A stretch of DNA of 64,000 nt. Origin: Streptomyces sp. A1277 (GTDB lineage: Bacteria; Actinomycetota; Actinomycetes; Streptomycetales; Streptomycetaceae). A program made the translations under genes and the position numbers. Where the stretch lies: contig NZ_SSBI01000008.1 in NCBI RefSeq assembly GCF_004795015.1, forward strand, positions 62,001-126,000, in the 5' to 3' direction. Under the pieces are notes generated by a model. That model was not told the origin of the DNA. It worked only from the letters and a program-made list of their open reading frames with translations, and did not search any database. Positions 61,404 through 64,000 of this stretch are shown here, piece after piece. Position 1 is the stretch's first letter. Each line of letters begins with the position of its first letter.

Positions 61404-61777
61404 CCGGACCGGTGGACCATCCCCTCGTCGCCGCGGTGAAGCCGCTCGCCGACGCCATGGGCGCCGAACTCCTCGGCCCCGGGGACGCGCGCGCCGACGA
61501 CGTCGTGCTGGCCTGGGAGGGCGAGGACGTCGTGGCGGTCCGGCTGCCGCAGCTGTCGGAGTCGCTGGACCACATCCTGGCCGCGATGGAGCGCCGGCAC
61601 GGCATGCCGCTCGCCGAGCTGGACCGCAAGGCCAAACAGGAGGCGGTCCGGCTCCTGGAGGCACGCGGTGCCTTCTCCGTACGGCACGGCGTCGAGACGG
61701 TGGCGGGGGCCCTGGGGGTTTCCCGGTTCACCGTTTACAACTACCTCAACCGTGAGAACGGCACCAAGGGCGCGTAG
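61400..61777 (+). CDS. Helix-turn-helix protein upstream of the urate-degradation operon
   Basis: The 125-residue protein has an N-terminal alpha/beta region ('HPLVAAVKPLADAMGAELLGPGDARADDVVLAWEGEDVVAVRLPQL') and a Fis/PucR-like C-terminal helix-turn-helix ('RHGVETVAGALGVSRFTVYNYLNRENG'). The GTG start overlaps the previous stop by 4 nt. It ends 83 nt before the operator at 61861-61882, which makes it a candidate for the factor binding the shared catalase/urate element. That link is inferred from position only. Confidence 0.75.
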   Translation: MTGPVDHPLVAAVKPLADAMGAELLGPGDARADDVVLAWEGEDVVAVRLPQLSESLDHILAAMERRHGMPLAELDRKAKQEAVRLLEARGAFSVRHGVETVAGALGVSRFTVYNYLNRENGTKGA

Positions 61778-61860
61778 TTGGGCGCTCAGGCGCAGGCGGG
61801 CGACACAGGATCGATCGGGCCGCCGTCCGGATCACCGGGCGGCCGCCTTCTGCGTGAACG

Positions 61861-61882
61861 GAATTTCAACAAACTGTTGACG
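61861..61882 (+). promoter_or_regulatory. Operator of the urate-degradation operon, shared with catalase
   Basis: GAATT, core TCAACAAACTGTTGA, CG. The 22 bases are identical to the element before the catalase gene (50284-50305, opposite strand). The core is an inverted repeat (TCAACA/TGTTGA) with a 3-nt centre. It lies 72 nt before the uraD start. Confidence 0.75.
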
Positions 61883-61953
61883 TCGTGTTGCCGAGGGCGT
61901 TAGCTATCCGCAGCCCGACCAACGCACAGCGAGGAACAGCCACGGAGGCTCCC

Positions 61954-62463
61954 GTGACTTCGAGCTCCACGCCGGGCCTCGCCCGGTTCAACACCCTGGC
62001 GGACCACGAGGCGGCCGCCGCACTGCACGAGGTCTGTGCCAGTGCGGCATGGGGAAGAGCGATCCTCTCCCGCCGCCCGTACGCCACCACCGAAGCCCTG
62101 CTCTCCGCGAGCGACACCGCCACGGCGGCCCTCGGCGCGGAGGACCTGGCCGAGGCCATGGCCGGTCACCCGCCGATCGGCCGCCCGAAGCCCGGGGACC
62201 CGACCTCCTCCCGCGAACAGCGGGGGATGGCCGGCGCCACCGAGGAGCTCAAGGCCGAAATGCTCGAACTCAACCTGGCCTACCAGGAGCGGTTCGGACA
62301 TGTCTTCCTGATCTGCGCCACCGGGGCCACCGGTGAGCAGATGCGCGACGCGGTGAAGTCCCGGATCGGGAACCCGCCCGAGCAGGAGCGGGGGATCGTG
62401 CGCACCGAACTGGGCAAGATCAACCGCATCCGGCTCACCCGTCTCGTCACGGAAGACGCGTAG
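61954..62463 (+). CDS. uraD: 2-oxo-4-hydroxy-4-carboxy-5-ureidoimidazoline (OHCU) decarboxylase
   Basis: The 169-residue protein carries the OHCU decarboxylase hallmarks: the catalytic His in 'AMAGHPPIGRPK', the substrate-binding 'ELNLAYQERFGHVFLICATG' and the closing 'IVRTELGKINRIRLTRLV'. It converts OHCU to (S)-allantoin, the third step after urate oxidase. The GTG at 61954 follows GGAGG at 5 nt. It begins the three-gene operon uraD-uraH-uricase under the operator at 61861-61882. Confidence 0.93.
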   Translation: MTSSSTPGLARFNTLADHEAAAALHEVCASAAWGRAILSRRPYATTEALLSASDTATAALGAEDLAEAMAGHPPIGRPKPGDPTSSREQRGMAGATEELKAEMLELNLAYQERFGHVFLICATGATGEQMRDAVKSRIGNPPEQERGIVRTELGKINRIRLTRLVTEDA

Positions 62464-62518
62464 GCCGTGTCCGGCGGTGCATGGCCGGACACGACCTGAC
62501 AGAAGGAGAGGAAAGGTC

Positions 62519-62911
62519 TTGAGCACCTTCGCCACCGCATCGGTGTCCACCCACATTCTGGACACCAGCATCGGCCGCCCCGCCGCGGACGTCGCCGTCT
62601 CGCTCGCCGCCCGCTCGGGCGGCGACGCGGACTGGGTGGCGCTCGGCGGCTCCGCGACCGATGCGGACGGGCGCTGCAAGGACCTGCCGGCCCTGCCGGA
62701 AGGCACCACCCATGTACGGCTCGACTTCGAGACCGAGCCGTACTTCACCGCCAAGAAGCAAGCCGAGGCGCAGCAGGACGCCCCCCGCGTAAGGGACAGC
62801 GGCGCGTTCTTCCCGGAGGTGGCGATCACATTCGCCGTCACCCCGGGCGAGCACTACCACGTACCGCTGCTGCTCAACCCGTTCGGCTACTCCGTATACC
62901 GAGGGAGCTAG
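62519..62911 (+). CDS. uraH: 5-hydroxyisourate hydrolase
   Basis: The 130-residue transthyretin-related protein begins 'ASVSTHILDTSIGRPAADVAVSL' and ends with the diagnostic tetrapeptide 'YRGS'. The His and Arg of the active site are in 'STHILD' and 'THVRLDFETEPYF'. It hydrolyses 5-hydroxyisourate, the urate oxidase product, to OHCU. The start is a rare TTG at 62519, chosen because AGGAGAGGAAAGG precedes it and because it places the first strand correctly. Uricase follows 7 nt after its stop. Confidence 0.93.
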   Translation: MSTFATASVSTHILDTSIGRPAADVAVSLAARSGGDADWVALGGSATDADGRCKDLPALPEGTTHVRLDFETEPYFTAKKQAEAQQDAPRVRDSGAFFPEVAITFAVTPGEHYHVPLLLNPFGYSVYRGS

Positions 62912-62918
62912 CAGACAC

Positions 62919-63851
62919 ATGCCCACGATTCTCGGCCAGAACCAGTACGGCAAAGCAGAGAACCGCGTCGTCAAGATAACGCGGGACGGCGACACCCACC
63001 ACATCAAGGACCTGAACGTCTCGGTCGCCCTGTCCGGCGAGATGGACGACGTCCACTACTCCGGTTCCAACGCGCACGTGCTGCCCACGGACACCACCAA
63101 GAACACGGTGTTCGCCTTCGCCAAGGAACACGGCATCGAATCCGCCGAGCAGTTCGGCATCCACCTCGCCCGCCACTTCGTGACCTCGCAGGAGCCGATC
63201 AAGACCGCGCGCATCCGCATCGAGGAGTACGCCTGGGACCGCATAGCCGCCTCCGACGCGAACTCCCGGTTCATCGGGTCCGACGAGGTCAAGCACTCCT
63301 TCGTGCGCAGGAACCAGGAGATACGCACCGCCCAGATCACCTTCGACGGTGAGAAGTGGCAGGTCATGTCCGGCCTCAAGGACCTCACCGTGCTGAACTC
63401 GACCAACTCCGAGTTCTGGGGCTACGTCAAGGACAAGTACACGACGCTCAAGGAGGCGTACGACCGCATTCTGGCCACCGACGTCTCCGCCCGCTGGCGC
63501 TACAACTGGACCAGCGACGAGCAGCGGATGCCGAACTGGGAGAAGTCCTACGAGCAGGCGCGCAAGCACATGCTCCACGCCTTCGCCGAGACGTACTCCC
63601 TCTCGCTCCAGCAGACGCTGTACCAGATGGGCTCGCGCATCATCAACAACCGCAGCGAGATCGACGAGATCCGGTTCTCGCTGCCGAACAACCACCACTT
63701 CCTCGTGGACCTGGAGCCGTTCGGACTGAAGAACGATACCGCCGACGGTGCAGTCTACTTCGCGGCCGACCGTCCGTACGGACTCATCGAGGCCACCGTG
63801 CTGCGCGACGGCGTCGAGTCGCAGATCCCGGTCGACATGACCAACCTCTGA
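62919..63851 (+). CDS. Urate oxidase (uricase)
   Basis: The 310-residue cofactor-independent uricase has both T-fold repeats: 'LGQNQYGKAENRVVKITRDGDTHHIKDLNVSVALSGEMDDVHYSGSNAHVLPTDTTKNTVFAFAKEHGI' (with the conserved Lys and Thr of the catalytic dyad) and 'VTSQEPIKTARIRIEEYAW'. Later come 'LSLQQTLYQMGSRIINNRSEIDEIRFSLPNNHHFLVDLEPFGLKND' (Arg and Gln contacts). It oxidises urate to 5-hydroxyisourate with O2, making H2O2, consistent with the shared operator with catalase. No peroxisomal signal is expected or seen. Confidence 0.95.
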   Translation: MPTILGQNQYGKAENRVVKITRDGDTHHIKDLNVSVALSGEMDDVHYSGSNAHVLPTDTTKNTVFAFAKEHGIESAEQFGIHLARHFVTSQEPIKTARIRIEEYAWDRIAASDANSRFIGSDEVKHSFVRRNQEIRTAQITFDGEKWQVMSGLKDLTVLNSTNSEFWGYVKDKYTTLKEAYDRILATDVSARWRYNWTSDEQRMPNWEKSYEQARKHMLHAFAETYSLSLQQTLYQMGSRIINNRSEIDEIRFSLPNNHHFLVDLEPFGLKNDTADGAVYFAADRPYGLIEATVLRDGVESQIPVDMTNL

Positions 63852-63862
63852 CGCGGCGCCGC

Positions 63863-63899
63863 GCCGGTTCCCGTCCGTCCGCAGCGGACGGGAGCCGGC
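63863..63899 (+). terminator. Hairpin after the uricase gene
   Basis: GCCGGTTCCCGTCCG (63863-63877) pairs with CGGACGGGAGCCGGC (63885-63899) over 15 bp with one G-T pair and a 7-nt loop. It may end or attenuate transcription between uricase and the permease gene that follows. Confidence 0.75.
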
Positions 63900-63918
63900 C
63901 GGACCGGAGGGAAAACCC

Positions 63919-64000
63919 ATGGCAACGCCTGCACTTGGTCCCGCGCAAGCAGAAGGCCCCTGTCCCACCCCGCCGGAGCGCGCGGTCCATCCGGTGGACG
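63919..64000 (+). CDS. NCS2-type nucleobase permease, N-terminus (3' partial)
   Basis: GGAGGGAAAACCC precedes an ATG that opens 27 residues ending '...PPERAVHPVD' before the window edge. The 'HPVD' motif directly before the first membrane helix is typical of uracil/xanthine (NCS2) permeases linked to uricase genes in Streptomyces. If so it would import urate or xanthine for this operon. Too little is present to be certain. Confidence 0.5.
   Translation, partial: MATPALGPAQAEGPCPTPPERAVHPVD

Overview
The window is about 73% GC by eye, with G/C-rich third codon positions, Tat and lipoprotein signals, frequent GTG/TTG starts and four-base start/stop overlaps. Together with actinobacterial families (a leaderless HIDL-type leader peptide, XRE-like and HATPase regulator genes, TerD, DUF5709, dasR-type sugar uptake) this points to a Streptomyces chromosome. 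No rRNA, tRNA, CRISPR array or intact insertion sequence was seen.

The unifying theme is purine salvage and degradation. At the left end are xanthine dehydrogenase (three subunits, the first cut by the window edge), an NCS2 purine permease and the molybdenum-enzyme maturation factor XdhC (1-6.8 kb). At the right end are OHCU decarboxylase, 5-hydroxyisourate hydrolase, urate oxidase and the start of a second NCS2-like permease (61.9-64 kb), behind a small HTH gene pair. In between sit glyoxylate carboligase (38.4-40.2 kb) and catalase, tartronate semialdehyde reductase and hydroxypyruvate isomerase (48.7-52.2 kb). These use the glyoxylate that allantoin breakdown releases and remove the H2O2 made by urate oxidase. 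Two shared operator types tie the blocks together. A 38-bp bipartite element precedes both gcl and hyi. An identical 22-bp element precedes both the catalase gene and the uraD-uraH-uricase operon.

Between these blocks lie mostly unrelated genes. 6.9-22 kb: secreted S8 protease, SDR dehydrogenase with a strong palindromic operator, MFS transporter, nucleotidyltransferase-like protein, frameshifted amidase, a compact ACP/ketosynthase/hydrolase operon, secreted nuclease, and a frameshifted ROK regulator behind a leaderless leader peptide. 22.1-28.4 kb: a sulfonate-type uptake and monooxygenase operon preceded by a second leaderless Cys-containing short ORF, and ending in the fused remnants of an ABC exporter and an aldo/keto reductase. 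28.4-38 kb: small proteins, TerD, DMT transporter, AlkZ-like glycosylase, a 31-bp tandem repeat, a GAF-LuxR regulator facing two acyl-CoA ligases, and a zinc-ribbon protein with an Mrr-like nuclease fold. 40.3-48.5 kb: an island that looks less GC-biased than its surroundings, containing a split RibD pair, GNAT, XRE-like and HATPase regulators, and an unrecognised operon (unknown protein, APH-fold kinase, LDH-like dehydrogenase, HPr-kinase-like P-loop protein). 52.4-59.8 kb: an aminosugar/glycan locus (CBM3-GH16, GH20, CUT1 transporter without its ATPase, GntR/UTRA regulator). Then a lactonase.

Three genes carry frameshifts (near 14.88, 21.08 and 28.16 kb). Two are in C-runs, so either real decay or base-call errors are possible.
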